Shown piece after piece: positions 1 to 9,746 of a DNA stretch of 64,000 nt; position 1 is the stretch's first letter; each line of letters opens with the position of its first letter. The notes under the pieces are model-generated. The model made no database searches, had not been told where the DNA came from, and saw only the letters and a program-made list of their open reading frames with translations. The DNA is from Sphingomonas sp. PP-F2F-A104-K0414 (GTDB taxonomy: Bacteria > Pseudomonadota > Alphaproteobacteria > Sphingomonadales > Sphingomonadaceae). The translations under genes and the position numbers were made by a program. The stretch covers positions 248,001 through 312,000 of the forward strand of contig NZ_SLYD01000002.1 of the NCBI RefSeq assembly GCF_004340945.1, read 5' to 3'.

Positions 1-1547
1 TTCAGCGTCTTCGCATAGTCGCCCGGTTGCGCCTGCGACTTGTCGAACGCCTCCGTATCGTCGGGCAGCACGTCGATCAGCTTCACCACAAAATCGCTGT
101 CCGTGCCGCTCGTCGACGCCTGCAACGTTGCCGACAGTGCCCCCGTCACGGTCAGGTCCGCGGCCAGTGGCTCCGACACATACCCCAACACATCCGGCCG
201 GTGATCGACGAAGCGCTGGTCGTCCGCCTCCCACCACGCCCAGTCCGGGCTGGCATACGTCGCCGACATCGGTCGCCGGCGGAACGGCACCGGGTTCGCC
301 GGATCGGACACGTAATCGCGACACGCCTCGCCCGCCGCCGGCGCGGTGAACGACAGGCTGCCGTCCGCATGCAGGTAAAGCTCGGTCGTCTTCGCACCCG
401 TCGGAGGCCAGGCGGCATAGGTCTTCCACACGTTCGACCCCGACTGGAACATCTTCGCCGCAAAGTCCGGCCGCGGCCCCTTGCCGTGCAGCCAGTATGC
501 GAAGAACGGCGCCTGGATCTGCTCCTGGAATTGCGTGCCGCTCGCCGTACCGAGCGGGATCGGCCCAAGATGATCCGCCACGCCCTGCCACCCGCCATGC
601 CGCCACGGCCCCGCCACCATCTGCGCGAGGTGGTTCGGATCGTTGCGCTTTTGGCGCGCGTAGATCTGCCACGAACCCCACGGATCCTCCTGATCCCAGA
701 ACCCGGCGACGTTCAGCGTTGGCACCATCGTCTTGCCCAGCGAATCGGTCCAGCGCTGCGCGGTATAGAAGCCGTCGTGATTGGGATGATCGAGCAGCGC
801 CGTGAACATCGGCACCCGCCCCTTGAAGACGTTGCGGTCGATCGCCTCCGCCGAGCCCGCCTTGAGGAAATAATCGTACGTGTCGCTCGGATACGCAAAG
901 TCGGAATTCTTGGTCTTGTCGAGTTGCAGCGACGACACCCAGTCGGTCGCGTAGCTCAGCCGCAGCGCGCCGTTGCGATGCAGGTCGTCCGACTGCCAGT
1001 AATCGATCCATGCCGCCTGCGGGGAGACCGCCTTCAACGCCGGATGCGGATTCGCCAGCGCCACCGCAGCGGCGAACCCGGGGTAGGACACGCCCCACAT
1101 GCCGACCTTGCCGTTATTGGCGGGAACGTTCTTCACCAGCCAGCCGACGGTGTCGTACGCATCCGTCGCCTCATCCACGACTTTCGGATCGCCCAGATGA
1201 ACCGCGGTCGACAGCGTGAAGACGCCGTCCGACTTGAACCGCCCCCGCATCGATTGGAACACGAACACATAGCCGTCCTTCATCAGCGGACCGAAGCGAT
1301 CGGCGGTGGGAAACGGCGCATCGGGCACGCCGTAGGGGGTCCGCTGGAGCAGGATCGGCAGCGGCCCCGTCATTCCGCGCGGCCGCATGATCACCGTCTG
1401 CAACTTCGCGCCGTCACGCATCGGCACCATCACCTCCTCGAAGGTAAAGGGCGACTGGGTCACGGTTTGCGGCGCTGTCTGCGCGAGCGTGGCGGCCGGG
1501 ACGGCTGCGGTGACGGCAAGCGCGAGCAGGAGGGCGTGACGCGACAT
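1..1547 (-). CDS. CocE/NonD family hydrolase (partial, C-terminus off the left edge)
   Basis: A serine hydrolase of the cocaine esterase / X-Pro dipeptidyl-peptidase (S15) family; the family cleaves acyl esters or N-terminal X-Pro peptides, and the substrate here is unknown. The frame is open from ATG at 1547 to the window edge, giving 515 codons. Residues 1-22 form a signal peptide (MSRHALLLALAV...), so the product is exported. The nucleophile motif GVSYPG lies near residue 154, followed by WIDYW, DWVSS and HPNHDGFY, as expected for the alpha/beta-hydrolase and cap domains. The family is usually 570-650 residues, so most of the C-terminal jelly-roll is outside the window. It stands alone, with the CPBP gene ending just upstream. 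Confidence 0.85.
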   Translation of the reverse strand, partial: MSRHALLLALAVTAAVPAATLAQTAPQTVTQSPFTFEEVMVPMRDGAKLQTVIMRPRGMTGPLPILLQRTPYGVPDAPFPTADRFGPLMKDGYVFVFQSMRGRFKSDGVFTLSTAVHLGDPKVVDEATDAYDTVGWLVKNVPANNGKVGMWGVSYPGFAAAVALANPHPALKAVSPQAAWIDYWQSDDLHRNGALRLSYATDWVSSLQLDKTKNSDFAYPSDTYDYFLKAGSAEAIDRNVFKGRVPMFTALLDHPNHDGFYTAQRWTDSLGKTMVPTLNVAGFWDQEDPWGSWQIYARQKRNDPNHLAQMVAGPWRHGGWQGVADHLGPIPLGTASGTQFQEQIQAPFFAYWLHGKGPRPDFAAKMFQSGSNVWKTYAAWPPTGAKTTELYLHADGSLSFTAPAAGEACRDYVSDPANPVPFRRRPMSATYASPDWAWWEADDQRFVDHRPDVLGYVSEPLAADLTVTGALSATLQASTSGTDSDFVVKLIDVLPDDTEAFDKSQAQPGDYAKTL

Positions 1548-1600
1548 GGAATTTCCCTTCGTGGACCGTGCCACGATTGGACGAACCCACGCGTGCGAAG

Positions 1601-2332
1601 TCAAGCCGCGCGCCATGCTCCGGTCAGCGCCGGTCGCAATGCCAGCGAATTGAGATCGATCAGCGCGTGCAGGACCATCGCCAGCCACAGCTCCCCGGTC
1701 ATCAGATAGACCGCCGCCATCAGCGCACCGACCAGCGTGGTCGCGATCACGCCCGCCAGCCCCTGATACAGATGCATCGCGCCGAAAGCCGCCACCGCGA
1801 CGCCGAACGCGACAAACGCGCTACCGGATACGAGCGCGACCAGCAGCGGCAGGAACAGACGGAAAGCGAGTTCCTCGGAAACGCCCGCCATGATCGACAT
1901 GGCGGCGGCATGCGCGATCTCCGGCCGGTTGCGCGGGAGCAGCGAACCGACATTGCCGATCGTCTTGAGGATGCGCCAATTGCGCCGCGTCGCGAGCACC
2001 GCACCGATGACCAGGCCACCGAGCGCGCTTCCGCCGATCATGGCGAGCAGTTCTACGCGGCTGTCGCCGGCGAGGCTTGGCAAGAGCGTGCGGAGAGCGT
2101 CGAACTCGGGCGGCACCGTGACGAGCGCATCGAGGCGGTCGAGGAGCGCGAGGCCAATGATGGCCGGCAGGACGAAGGCGATCGCCGCCTTGGCGATCCA
2201 CAAGCGGTAGGTCTTCTGGCGCGAAGCGGTGTCGGGGAGGCGTTTGATGCGGCGATAGCCGAGGAGGTCGCCCTTGAGGAACCAGACCAGGCTCATGAGG
2301 GTGGCGAGGAGGAGGGCGTTGGGAAGGATCAT
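1601..2332 (-). CDS. CPBP family intramembrane metalloprotease
   Basis: Integral membrane protein of 243 residues in the CPBP (CAAX protease and bacteriocin-processing, Abi) family. The three family motifs are visible: EELAFR at 153-158 (EExxxR), FGAMH ending at His187, and LHALID with His222. These residues bind the catalytic metal inside the membrane. Several hydrophobic helices are evident (about 1-18, 45-65, 95-115, 140-230). Bacterial members act in membrane protein processing or bacteriocin self-immunity; the substrate cannot be told here. The gene lies between the exported hydrolase and a repeat-filled gap after glpX and has no clear operon partner. Confidence 0.85.
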   Translation of the reverse strand: MILPNALLLATLMSLVWFLKGDLLGYRRIKRLPDTASRQKTYRLWIAKAAIAFVLPAIIGLALLDRLDALVTVPPEFDALRTLLPSLAGDSRVELLAMIGGSALGGLVIGAVLATRRNWRILKTIGNVGSLLPRNRPEIAHAAAMSIMAGVSEELAFRLFLPLLVALVSGSAFVAFGVAVAAFGAMHLYQGLAGVIATTLVGALMAAVYLMTGELWLAMVLHALIDLNSLALRPALTGAWRAA

Positions 2333-2373
2333 GTCGACACTTCGCCCTTCATGCGTTCCACCGCTTGGCCTTG

Positions 2374-2430
2374 TTGTTCTCCCGCGAAGGCGGGAGCCCA
2401 GTCTGGGTCCCCGCCTTCGCGGGGAAACAA
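2374..2430. repeat. Palindromic intergenic element, family B copy 1
   Basis: Two arms, TTCTCCCGCGAAGGCGGGAG and its near complement GTCCCCGCCTTCGCGGGGA, separated by CCCAGTCTGG, form a strong hairpin closed by TTGT/ACAA. A near-identical element is at 14396-14452. It lies immediately beside a family A element, as does the second copy. Confidence 0.85.
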
Positions 2431-2461
2431 GGTGGTTAGGTCACCACCCCGACCCAGTACT

Positions 2462-2566
2462 CCACCCCGGCGGAGGCCGGGGCCCAATTGGAACGTCCAG
2501 AGTAACTAAGCGCATCGCTCCGTTAGCGGCGTTCCCCAATTGGGCCCCGGCCTTCGCCGGGGTGGT
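2462..2566. repeat. Palindromic intergenic element, family A copy 1
   Basis: Left arm CCACCCCGGCGGAGGCCGGG and right arm CCCGGCCTTCGCCGGGGTGG, each extended by GCCCAATTGG or its complement, enclose about 40 bases. Related copies are at 8732-8839 and 14261-14369. It sits just after the glpX stop, so it may also act as a terminator for that operon. Confidence 0.85.
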
Positions 2567-2581
2567 ATTAGTGGCTCAGAC

Positions 2582-3553
2582 TCAGTCCGTACGATGCTCA
2601 CCCTTGACCCAACGCACCGTCCCCGACGACGCGCGCATCACCACGCTTTCGGTGGTCATCTTGCCCTTCTTCCGCTTCACGCCCGCGAGCAGCGAGCCAT
2701 CGGTAACCCCGGTCGCGGCGAAGATGCAGTCGCCCTTCGCCAGCTCGGACAGGTCGTACTGCTTGTCGAGATCGGTGATCCCCCACTTCGCCGCACGCCC
2801 GCGTTCGTCGTCGTTCCGGAACAGCAACCGCCCCTTGAACTGCCCGCCAACGCAGCGCAGCGCCGCGCAGGCCAGCACGCCCTCGGGCGCACCGCCGGAG
2901 CCCATATACACGTCGACCGTGGTCTCCGGATCGGACGTCGCGATCACGCCGGCAACGTCGCCGTCACCGATCAGCATGATGCCGCAACCGACCTTGCGCA
3001 GTTCGGCGATCAGCGCCTCGTGCCTCGGACGATCGAGCACGCACACGATCAGGTCGCGCGCCGGCACGCCCTTTGCGGCGGCCACGGCGTTGATGTTCTC
3101 GGTCGGCGTCTTGTCGAGATCGATGATGCCCTCGGGATAGCCCGGCCCGACCGCGATCTTGTCCATGTAGACGTCGGGCGCGTTGAGCAGCCCGCCCTCT
3201 TCGGCGATCGCCAGCACGGCGAGGCTGTTCGGCCCCGCAGTCGCGCAGATGGTCGTGCCTTCCAAGGGATCGAGCGCGATGTCGATCTTCGGGCCCTTGC
3301 CGATCGCGGAACCGACCTTTTCGCCGATGAACAGCATCGGGGCCTCGTCGCGCTCGCCCTCGCCGATCACGACGGTGCCATCCATGTACAGCGAGTTGAG
3401 CGCCTCGCGCATCGCCTCGACCGCGGCCGCATCCGCTGCCTTCTCGTCGCCGCGCCCGACGAGCGTGGAGGCGGCAATCGCCGCCGCTTCGGTCACGCGG
3501 ACCATTTCGAGGACGAGAACGCGGTCGAGAACCTGGCTTGCGGCAGCGGTCAA
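2582..3553 (-). CDS. glpX: Fructose-1,6-bisphosphatase class II
   Basis: Class II fructose-1,6-bisphosphatase (323 residues), which hydrolyses fructose 1,6-bisphosphate to fructose 6-phosphate in gluconeogenesis. Diagnostic motifs are GEGERDEAP at 64-72 and DPLEGTT at 95-101, the metal and phosphate sites of the lithium-sensitive phosphatase fold. The start is TTG at 3553, supported by GAGGAG seven bases upstream and by the family N-terminus (RVLVLEMVRVTEAAA follows). It is the last gene of a minus-strand group after the nucleotidase and dapD, 61 bases from dapD. Confidence 0.95.
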   Translation of the reverse strand: MTAAASQVLDRVLVLEMVRVTEAAAIAASTLVGRGDEKAADAAAVEAMREALNSLYMDGTVVIGEGERDEAPMLFIGEKVGSAIGKGPKIDIALDPLEGTTICATAGPNSLAVLAIAEEGGLLNAPDVYMDKIAVGPGYPEGIIDLDKTPTENINAVAAAKGVPARDLIVCVLDRPRHEALIAELRKVGCGIMLIGDGDVAGVIATSDPETTVDVYMGSGGAPEGVLACAALRCVGGQFKGRLLFRNDDERGRAAKWGITDLDKQYDLSELAKGDCIFAATGVTDGSLLAGVKRKKGKMTTESVVMRASSGTVRWVKGEHRTD

Positions 3554-3614
3554 AATATTTCTCCTCGGAATGTTTCGGCGGGGATAGGCAGCAGTCGCAG
3601 CATTGTCGACCCGA

Positions 3615-4433
3615 TCAGTCCCTCAGCAGGTCGTTGATGCTGGTCTTCGAGCGGGTTTGTGCGTCGACCCGTTTGACGATCACGGCGCAATACAAGGACG
3701 GCTTGCCATCCCCGCCGCCGATCGAGCCCGGCACGACCACCGCATACGGCGGCACTTCGCCCTTGAACACTTCGCCGGTCGCGCGGTCGATGATCTTGGT
3801 CGAAGCGCCCAGATACACGCCCATCGACAGCACCGCGCCGTCGCCGACGCGCACGCCCTCGGCCACTTCCGCGCGCGCACCGATGAACGCGCCATCGCCG
3901 ATGATGACGGGATCGGCCTGCAACGGCTCGAGCACGCCGCCGATGCCGGCGCCGCCCGATAGATGGACGTTCTTGCCGATCTGTGCGCACGACCCGACCG
4001 TCGCCCACGCGTCGACCATCGTGCCCTCACCGACATACGCGCCGATATTGACGAAGCTCGGCATCAGGATCGCGCCCTTGGCGATGAAGCTCCCGCGCCG
4101 CGCGACTGCACCGGGAACGGCGCGGATACCGGCAGCGCGGAACTCCGCCTCGCCCCAGCCAGCGAACTTCGACGGCACCTTATCGAACCCCGGAGCACCC
4201 GCCGACCCGCCGTCGATCACGACGTTGTCGTTGAGCCGGAACGACAGCAGCACCGCCTTCTTCAACCACTGGTTGACCTGCCAGCCGTCAGCAGTCGGCT
4301 CGGCGACACGCGCGGTACCCGCGTCCAGCATCGCCAGCGCGGACTCGACGGCGTCGCGAACCTTGCCCTGCGTATCGAGCCCTAGGTTCGCGCGGTCATC
4401 CCAGGCGGCGTCGATGATGGTCTGCAAGGTCAT
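3615..4433 (-). CDS. dapD: 2,3,4,5-tetrahydropyridine-2,6-dicarboxylate N-succinyltransferase
   Basis: DapD (272 residues, close to the family's 274) transfers succinyl from succinyl-CoA to tetrahydrodipicolinate in lysine and diaminopimelate synthesis. The N-terminal helical part ([17 protein letters not shown]) is followed by left-handed beta-helix hexapeptide repeats with [18 protein letters not shown] and a C-terminal [20 protein letters not shown]. The start at 4433 was chosen because it matches the family N-terminus and overlaps the nucleotidase stop as ATGA (4430-4433), indicating translational coupling. Confidence 0.95.
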   Translation of the reverse strand: MTLQTIIDAAWDDRANLGLDTQGKVRDAVESALAMLDAGTARVAEPTADGWQVNQWLKKAVLLSFRLNDNVVIDGGSAGAPGFDKVPSKFAGWGEAEFRAAGIRAVPGAVARRGSFIAKGAILMPSFVNIGAYVGEGTMVDAWATVGSCAQIGKNVHLSGGAGIGGVLEPLQADPVIIGDGAFIGARAEVAEGVRVGDGAVLSMGVYLGASTKIIDRATGEVFKGEVPPYAVVVPGSIGGGDGKPSLYCAVIVKRVDAQTRSKTSINDLLRD

Positions 4434-5107
4434 GATGTCTCCAGGATGGTTTCGAGCCACGGCGCAAGCACCGGCACGGTAAAGTCGATGTGGTCGCGCG
4501 CCGCGTCGGACGACTGCTCGGAGCCGTTGTCGATCCACACGGTGGTCATCCCGATCGCCTTGGCCGGCGTCAGGTTGCGCGCCATGTCGTCGGCGAACAG
4601 CGACGCCCGCGGATCGATGTCGAACGCCGCGCAGAACCCCGCATAGGCCGACGCATGCGGCTTCGGCATCAGGTTCATCGCGTGGATGTCGTGGATCGCC
4701 TCGAAGCTCTCGCTCAACCCGAGCCGCTCCAGGATCCGCGTCGCATACGGCGTGTCGCCGTTGGTGAAGACGAGCTTGCGCCCCGGCAGCTTGGCGATCG
4801 CGGCCACCAATGGCGCGTCATGCTCGATCACGTCCATCTCAATGTCGTGGACATGCGCCAGGAACGCATGCGGATCGACATGATGCTCGGTCATCAACCC
4901 CGACAGCGTCGTGCCGTGGTTGTGGAAATACCCCTTCTGCACGCGCCGCGCCTCGTCATGATCGAGCCCGAGCAGGTCCTGGATGAACCCGGTCATCCGC
5001 GCATCGACCTGCGCGAACAGGTCCGCGCTCGCCGGGTACAGCGTGTTGTCGAGATCGAAGATCCAGTTGCGGACATGGGCAAGGCGGGGGTCTAGGCGGG
5101 CAAGCAT
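4430..5107 (-). CDS. HAD-type pyrimidine 5'-nucleotidase
   Basis: A 225-residue HAD-superfamily phosphatase resembling the SDT1/PHM8 pyrimidine 5'-nucleotidase group. Motif I is DLDNTLY (Asp18 nucleophile, Asp20), motif II is FTNGD near 114, and motif IV is FADDM near 169. Members dephosphorylate UMP, CMP and similar nucleotides. It is first in the minus-strand group with dapD and glpX and shares an ATGA overlap with dapD. The same neighbour of dapD is common in Alphaproteobacteria (recalled, not checked). Confidence 0.85.
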   Translation of the reverse strand: MLARLDPRLAHVRNWIFDLDNTLYPASADLFAQVDARMTGFIQDLLGLDHDEARRVQKGYFHNHGTTLSGLMTEHHVDPHAFLAHVHDIEMDVIEHDAPLVAAIAKLPGRKLVFTNGDTPYATRILERLGLSESFEAIHDIHAMNLMPKPHASAYAGFCAAFDIDPRASLFADDMARNLTPAKAIGMTTVWIDNGSEQSSDAARDHIDFTVPVLAPWLETILETS

Positions 5108-5226
5108 CGCGCGAACCTCTAGGCACCGCGAACCAACCGGGCAAGCCGGCTCCGGGCAGCCCCTTGTTTATCATCGCGTAACACTTTGTATTCCATTAGC
5201 TTGTCGGGGCAACAGGGGCGGAATTC

Positions 5227-7548
5227 ATGCGAAGGATTAAGGCCGACCTGCTGCGGTCGGCGACAATGGGGACAGGTCTTCTCCTTGCCGCCTGTGGCGG
5301 TGGCGGTGGGGGCGGTATTAACAGCACGCCGACGCCGCCCTCGACATCGTTGCCAACGCCCGCCCCAACGCCAACTCCCGCCCCAACCCCCACGCCGACG
5401 CCTGCTCCCACGCCAACCCCGTCCAGCAACGACACCGGCGAATACCGCGCGACCGTTGGTGCGGTTTCGATGAATGCGCTTGCCGCCTATAATGTCGGCG
5501 CGACCGGCAAAGGCATCGGCGTCGGCGTAATCGACAGCGGTATCGACCTGCAAAGCCAGGAATTCGGAACCCGCATCTCGTCCGGGTCTCAAGACGTCGC
5601 CGGCAATGCTTCGATCGACGACGAAGGGGGCCACGGCACCGCGGTCGCCTTTACGCTCGCAGGCCGTCGAAACGGTGCGGGTTCGCAGGGCGTTGCGTTC
5701 GATGCGACGCTGATCGTCCTGCGCGCCGATCGCCCCGGCACCTGCGCGACTGCGAGCAAGGACGATGAGAGCACCGGCTGTAAATTCCCGACCGATGCGA
5801 TCACCCGCGGGGTCGATGCAGCGCGTGTAGCGGGGGCGAAAGTCGTCAACATCTCGCTCGGCGGGTCGGAGATGCCACAAAGCCTGAAGGACGCGATCGG
5901 CCGCGCCACCGCGGCGGGTCTCGTCGTCGTGATCGCGGCGGGCAATGACGGCTCGGTCAACCCCGATCCCTTCACCAACGTCGCCGGTGACGCACAGGCG
6001 CGCAATCAGGTGATCATAGCCGGCTCGGTCGGGTCCAGCGACGGCATCTCGAGCTTCAGCGACAGGGCCGGCACCGGCGCCGCGCATTTCCTCACCGCCG
6101 TCGGTGAAAACGTCCGCGCGCCGGACCAGAACGACACCGCGTATCTATGGTCGGGCACGTCGTTCGCCGCGCCGCAGATTTCCGGCGCGGTCGCGCTGCT
6201 GGCGCAGGCATTCCCCAACCTGACAGGGGCGCAGATCGTCGACATCCTGTTCAAGAGCGCGCGCGATGTCGGCGCGCCCGGAATTGACTCCGTCTACGGC
6301 AACGGCGTGCTCGACCTGACCCGGGCTTTCCAACCGCTCGGCGCAACGTCAATGGCTGGCTCCAAGGCCCTCGTATCGACGAGCGGCAATGCGACGCTCT
6401 CCGCCGCCATGGGCGACGCGGTGCAGGGTGAACTCGGTGCGGTCATACTCGACGGCTACAGCCGAGCGTTCGCGATCGATCTGGCCAAGACGATCGCGAA
6501 ACGCAGCCCCGACCGCGCGCTGGGTGGCGCGTTGCAGTCGCACCTCCGCACTGTCGCTCTGGCGCAAGGCAACATGACGGTGTCGATGACGCTGGCCCCC
6601 CGTTCGAACGGCGACGTGGCGCTCGACCGAACCTCGTTGTCGCGTGCCGACGCGACCGGCGCGCGCGCGATCGCGGGGATGGTGACGCAGAAGCTCGGCA
6701 GCACGCTGTCGTTCGGCTTCGGCTTCGCGCAAGGATCGGGCGCGCTGAGCGCACAGCTCTCCGGCCAGTCCGAACCCGCCTTCCTGATCGCCAATGCCGG
6801 CAGCATGGGCTTCGACAGCACCACGCGCGCCTCGAGCGCGATGCGGCAGAGCTTCGGCGGGTTCGGCTTTACCGCGGGAATCGAGAATGGCGACGTCCTG
6901 ACGCAACGGGGCGACGACCTGCGGCTACGCGACCGCTGGCAACGCTCCGGCTACAACCGCGCATCGTTGGCGATCGATCGACGCTTCGGCGGGCTCGCGA
7001 CGATGGTCGCCGCGACTCGGATGGACGAGCGCGATACCGTCCTCGGCGCGCGCTTCGATGCGGCGCTCGGCGCAACACGGGCGGCGACGTGGTTCTTGGA
7101 CACCATGGCGCGCTTCGATGCCGGCGCCGGCTGGAGCATCGGCGGATCGATGCGCCAGGGCTGGACCCGCGCGGCCGTCCGCGGCGGTCTCAGCGGCGAT
7201 GGCCTCGTCCGCACCAACGCGTTTGCCGCCGATATCGGCAAGGACGGCGTGTTCGGCCACGACAGCATCGGCCTGCGCATCGCGCAACCTCTGCGGGTGG
7301 CACGCGGCGGGATCGATCTCGGACTGCCGACCTATTTCGACTATACCAGCGGCAGTGTGACCGACTGGACCACGCAGCGCCTCAACCTCGCCCCGCAAGG
7401 TCGCGAAGTGGATGTCGAGGCGCGGTACGGCATGCCGGTGTTCGGCGGAGGCCTCGACACCAACCTCTTCTGGCGCCGCGACCCCGGCAATTTCGCTGCG
7501 CTGCCCAATGATTACGGCATGGCGATGCGGTACAGTTTGGGGTTTTGA
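5227..7548 (+). CDS. Lipidated S8 (subtilisin-like) serine peptidase with probable autotransporter barrel
   Basis: A 773-residue exported peptidase. The N-terminus has a lipobox LLAAC (Cys23), then seven glycines and a Pro-Thr-rich spacer at about 34-67. The subtilase domain follows with Asp103 (VIDSGID), His136 (GGHGTAVA) and Ser312 (SGTSFAAP). The C-terminal 270 or so residues are rich in alternating Gly/aromatic strands, and the protein ends in MRYSLGF, typical of an outer-membrane beta-barrel. This order (lipobox, subtilase, barrel) recalls neisserial NalP. Start ATG at 5227 follows a GGGGCGG stretch. No operon partner is seen; it diverges from the nucleotidase. Confidence 0.85.
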   Translation: MRRIKADLLRSATMGTGLLLAACGGGGGGGINSTPTPPSTSLPTPAPTPTPAPTPTPTPAPTPTPSSNDTGEYRATVGAVSMNALAAYNVGATGKGIGVGVIDSGIDLQSQEFGTRISSGSQDVAGNASIDDEGGHGTAVAFTLAGRRNGAGSQGVAFDATLIVLRADRPGTCATASKDDESTGCKFPTDAITRGVDAARVAGAKVVNISLGGSEMPQSLKDAIGRATAAGLVVVIAAGNDGSVNPDPFTNVAGDAQARNQVIIAGSVGSSDGISSFSDRAGTGAAHFLTAVGENVRAPDQNDTAYLWSGTSFAAPQISGAVALLAQAFPNLTGAQIVDILFKSARDVGAPGIDSVYGNGVLDLTRAFQPLGATSMAGSKALVSTSGNATLSAAMGDAVQGELGAVILDGYSRAFAIDLAKTIAKRSPDRALGGALQSHLRTVALAQGNMTVSMTLAPRSNGDVALDRTSLSRADATGARAIAGMVTQKLGSTLSFGFGFAQGSGALSAQLSGQSEPAFLIANAGSMGFDSTTRASSAMRQSFGGFGFTAGIENGDVLTQRGDDLRLRDRWQRSGYNRASLAIDRRFGGLATMVAATRMDERDTVLGARFDAALGATRAATWFLDTMARFDAGAGWSIGGSMRQGWTRAAVRGGLSGDGLVRTNAFAADIGKDGVFGHDSIGLRIAQPLRVARGGIDLGLPTYFDYTSGSVTDWTTQRLNLAPQGREVDVEARYGMPVFGGGLDTNLFWRRDPGNFAALPNDYGMAMRYSLGF

Positions 7549-7567
7549 ATACCCACGCCCCCAATTC

Positions 7568-7647
7568 GTCATCCTGACGAAAGTCAGGATCCAGAGTAAC
7601 GGGCGCTGCCGTATTTGGCTCTCGATCCCGACTTTCGTCAGGATGAC
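7568..7647. repeat. Palindromic intergenic element, family F
   Basis: Left arm GTCATCCTGACGAAAGTCAG is answered by GACTTTCGTCAGGATGAC about 40 bases on; each arm is also a small hairpin. It fills the gap between the S8 peptidase and the flavin oxidoreductase gene. Confidence 0.8.
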
Positions 7648-7704
7648 GGACGTGAGAGACGGACGGGGCTGGATAAGCTACCGGTCGGTACCTATCTCTA
7701 CCGC

Positions 7705-8703
7705 ATGACACGTTATTCCCTGCTCGATCTGGTTCCCGTCATCGAAGGCGGCACCGTCTCTCAATCGCTCGCCAACGCGGCCGACCTCGCGCGGCATGCC
7801 GAGAGCGTCGGGTTCCAGCGCTACTGGGTCGCCGAACATCACGGCATGACCGGTATCGCGTCGGCCGCAACCGCGGTCGTGATCGCGCACGTCGCAGCCG
7901 CCACGAAGAGCATTCGCGTAGGATCGGGCGGCATCATGCTGCCCAACCATGCGCCGCTGACGATCGCCGAGCAGTTCGGCACGCTCGACGCGCTGTTCCC
8001 CGGCCGCATCGATTTGGGCCTCGGCCGCGCACCCGGCTCCGATCAGCGCGTCGCGCGCGCGATGCGCCGCACGTTGGAAACCGACGCAAACGCCTTCCCG
8101 CAGGACGTGATTGAGCTTCAGAGCTACTTCTCCAACGACGGCCAGACCGGCATCGTCGCGACCCCGGGCGCAGGCGCGGACGTAGAGATGTGGATCCTCG
8201 GTTCCAGCACGTTCGGCGCGCAATTAGCGGCGGCACTCGGGCTCCCCTACGCATTCGCCTCGCACTTCGCACCCGACGCGCTCGATGCCGCGCTCGCGAT
8301 CTACCGTCGCGACTTCCGCCCCTCGGCGCGGCTTGCCAAGCCGCATGTCATGGCCGGCTTCAACGTGTTTGCGGCCGAGACCGATGCGGAAGCCGAACTG
8401 CTCGCCACCTCGCAGCAACAGTCGTTCGTGGCGCTTCGCACCGGCAACCCCGGCCGGATGAAGCCGCCCCTCGCCGGCTATCGCGAGTCGCTCGGCGCAC
8501 AGGGCAACCAGATCCTCGACCACGTCCTGCAATGCTCGGCGGTCGGCAGCCCTGCCAAGGTCGCGCGCGGCATCACGGCGTTCGTCGAGCGGACCGGCGT
8601 CGACGAGGTCATGGTGACCAGCGCGATCTACGATCACGAGGCTCGGAAGCGGAGCCTGTCGATCACGGCGGACGTGATGCAGGAACTGAAGATCGCTGCG
8701 TAA
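7705..8703 (+). CDS. LLM class flavin-dependent oxidoreductase (luciferase-like)
   Basis: A 332-residue bacterial-luciferase-like flavoprotein of the MsnO8/YhbW group. It begins [14 protein letters not shown] and carries YWVAEHHGM near residue 50, [16 protein letters not shown] and [18 protein letters not shown], the pattern of FMNH2/F420-using monooxygenase-like proteins. The physiological substrate is not inferable. ATG at 7705 was chosen because the family N-terminus starts there; earlier in-frame codons fall in the repeat element. It appears monocistronic, flanked on both sides by palindromic elements. Confidence 0.88.
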   Translation: MTRYSLLDLVPVIEGGTVSQSLANAADLARHAESVGFQRYWVAEHHGMTGIASAATAVVIAHVAAATKSIRVGSGGIMLPNHAPLTIAEQFGTLDALFPGRIDLGLGRAPGSDQRVARAMRRTLETDANAFPQDVIELQSYFSNDGQTGIVATPGAGADVEMWILGSSTFGAQLAAALGLPYAFASHFAPDALDAALAIYRRDFRPSARLAKPHVMAGFNVFAAETDAEAELLATSQQQSFVALRTGNPGRMKPPLAGYRESLGAQGNQILDHVLQCSAVGSPAKVARGITAFVERTGVDEVMVTSAIYDHEARKRSLSITADVMQELKIAA

Positions 8704-8731
8704 TTAGGCCGCGAACCGCTCCCGCTTAAGA

Positions 8732-8839
8732 CACCACCCCGGCGAAGGCCGGGGCCCAATTGGGGGACGGTGGTAACGGAGGGCTGCGCATCGTTACTGC
8801 GACCTCTCCAATTGGGCCCCGGCCTCCGCCGGGGTGGTG
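8732..8839. repeat. Palindromic intergenic element, family A copy 2
   Basis: Arms CACCACCCCGGCGAAGGCCG and CGGCCTCCGCCGGGGTGGTG with the CCAATTGG extension, as in the copies at 2462 and 14261. It sits between convergent genes (LLM oxidoreductase and nudC), where it could serve as a bidirectional terminator. Confidence 0.85.
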
Positions 8840-8858
8840 CGTGCAGGGGGCGCGCGAC

Positions 8859-9746
8859 CTACTCCCCCGCCCATTCCTTCAACAAAGTATACGCAATCGC
8901 ATAAGGCGGCGGCGCCACGAACGGCCCGTCTTCCCCGCGCAGCACCGCGCGCACCATCTCACGCGGCACCCACATCGCATCCTCGAGCTCGTTCACGTCG
9001 AGCGTGATCGCATCGTCCTCGGCCTCGGCAACGCACGCCATCATCAACGACGACGGGAATGGCCAAGGCTGGCTCGCGACATACCGCACCTTGCCGACCC
9101 GAATGCCCGACTCCTCGAGGATCTCGCGCGCAACCGCCTCCTCGATCGACTCGGCGGGCTCGACGAAACCGGCAAGCGCCGAATACCGCCCCGGCGGCCA
9201 TCCCTTGCCACGCCCGAGCAATGCACGCCCGTCATGCTCGGCGATCATGATCACCACCGGATCGACCCGCGGGAAATGTTCGGTCCCGCAGTTCGGACAC
9301 TTCCGCGCCCACCCCGCCCGGAACGGCTCGGTCGGCGAACCGCACTTCGCGCAGAAGCCATGCCGGACATGCCAGTCGATCACACTGCGCGCACCAGCGT
9401 ACGTCGCTGCCTCACCGGGCGCGAGCGCGGCCAGCACCGTCATCAGCGCGGGCGACCGCATCGCCGGCGCGTTGTCGACACGCATCCCGTTCAGCAGCGC
9501 CGCGAAATGCGGCCGCCCGCTCTCGTCGAGCCCAAGCAGGATCGGCTCGGCATCGTCCGGCATATCCGCCATCGAAATCCAAGCGAGATGCCCGTCGTCG
9601 GTCGTGCCCGGCAGCAACCCGTCGAGCACCAGCAACCGTGCACGCCAATCGCGCTGCGCCGCCGCCAGCCTTTCCGGATCGTGACGCAATGCATCAGACC
9701 GGTCGAGCGTCCCACCGGTAAATCCAGGTGCCTCCGTCACGCTCAT
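8859..9746 (-). CDS. nudC: NAD(+) diphosphatase / NADH pyrophosphatase
   Basis: NudC (295 residues) is a Nudix hydrolase that cleaves NAD(H) to NMN(H) and AMP, and in other bacteria also removes NAD caps from RNA. The zinc ribbon uses Cys132, Cys135, Cys150 and Cys153; the Nudix box spans 193-215 (GFVEPAES...EESG); and the NudC-specific motif SQPWPFPSS is at 225-233. The start overlaps the upstream serine hydrolase stop as ATGA at 9743-9746. It is the last gene of the mutY-hydrolase-nudC operon. Confidence 0.95.
   Translation of the reverse strand: MSVTEAPGFTGGTLDRSDALRHDPERLAAAQRDWRARLLVLDGLLPGTTDDGHLAWISMADMPDDAEPILLGLDESGRPHFAALLNGMRVDNAPAMRSPALMTVLAALAPGEAATYAGARSVIDWHVRHGFCAKCGSPTEPFRAGWARKCPNCGTEHFPRVDPVVIMIAEHDGRALLGRGKGWPPGRYSALAGFVEPAESIEEAVAREILEESGIRVGKVRYVASQPWPFPSSLMMACVAEAEDDAITLDVNELEDAMWVPREMVRAVLRGEDGPFVAPPPYAIAYTLLKEWAGE

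Noticed and set aside
5196..5435. GVGVGAGVG repeat peptide antisense to the S8 peptidase
   Set aside because: Produced by the complement of the Pro-Thr stalk codons in the real gene.
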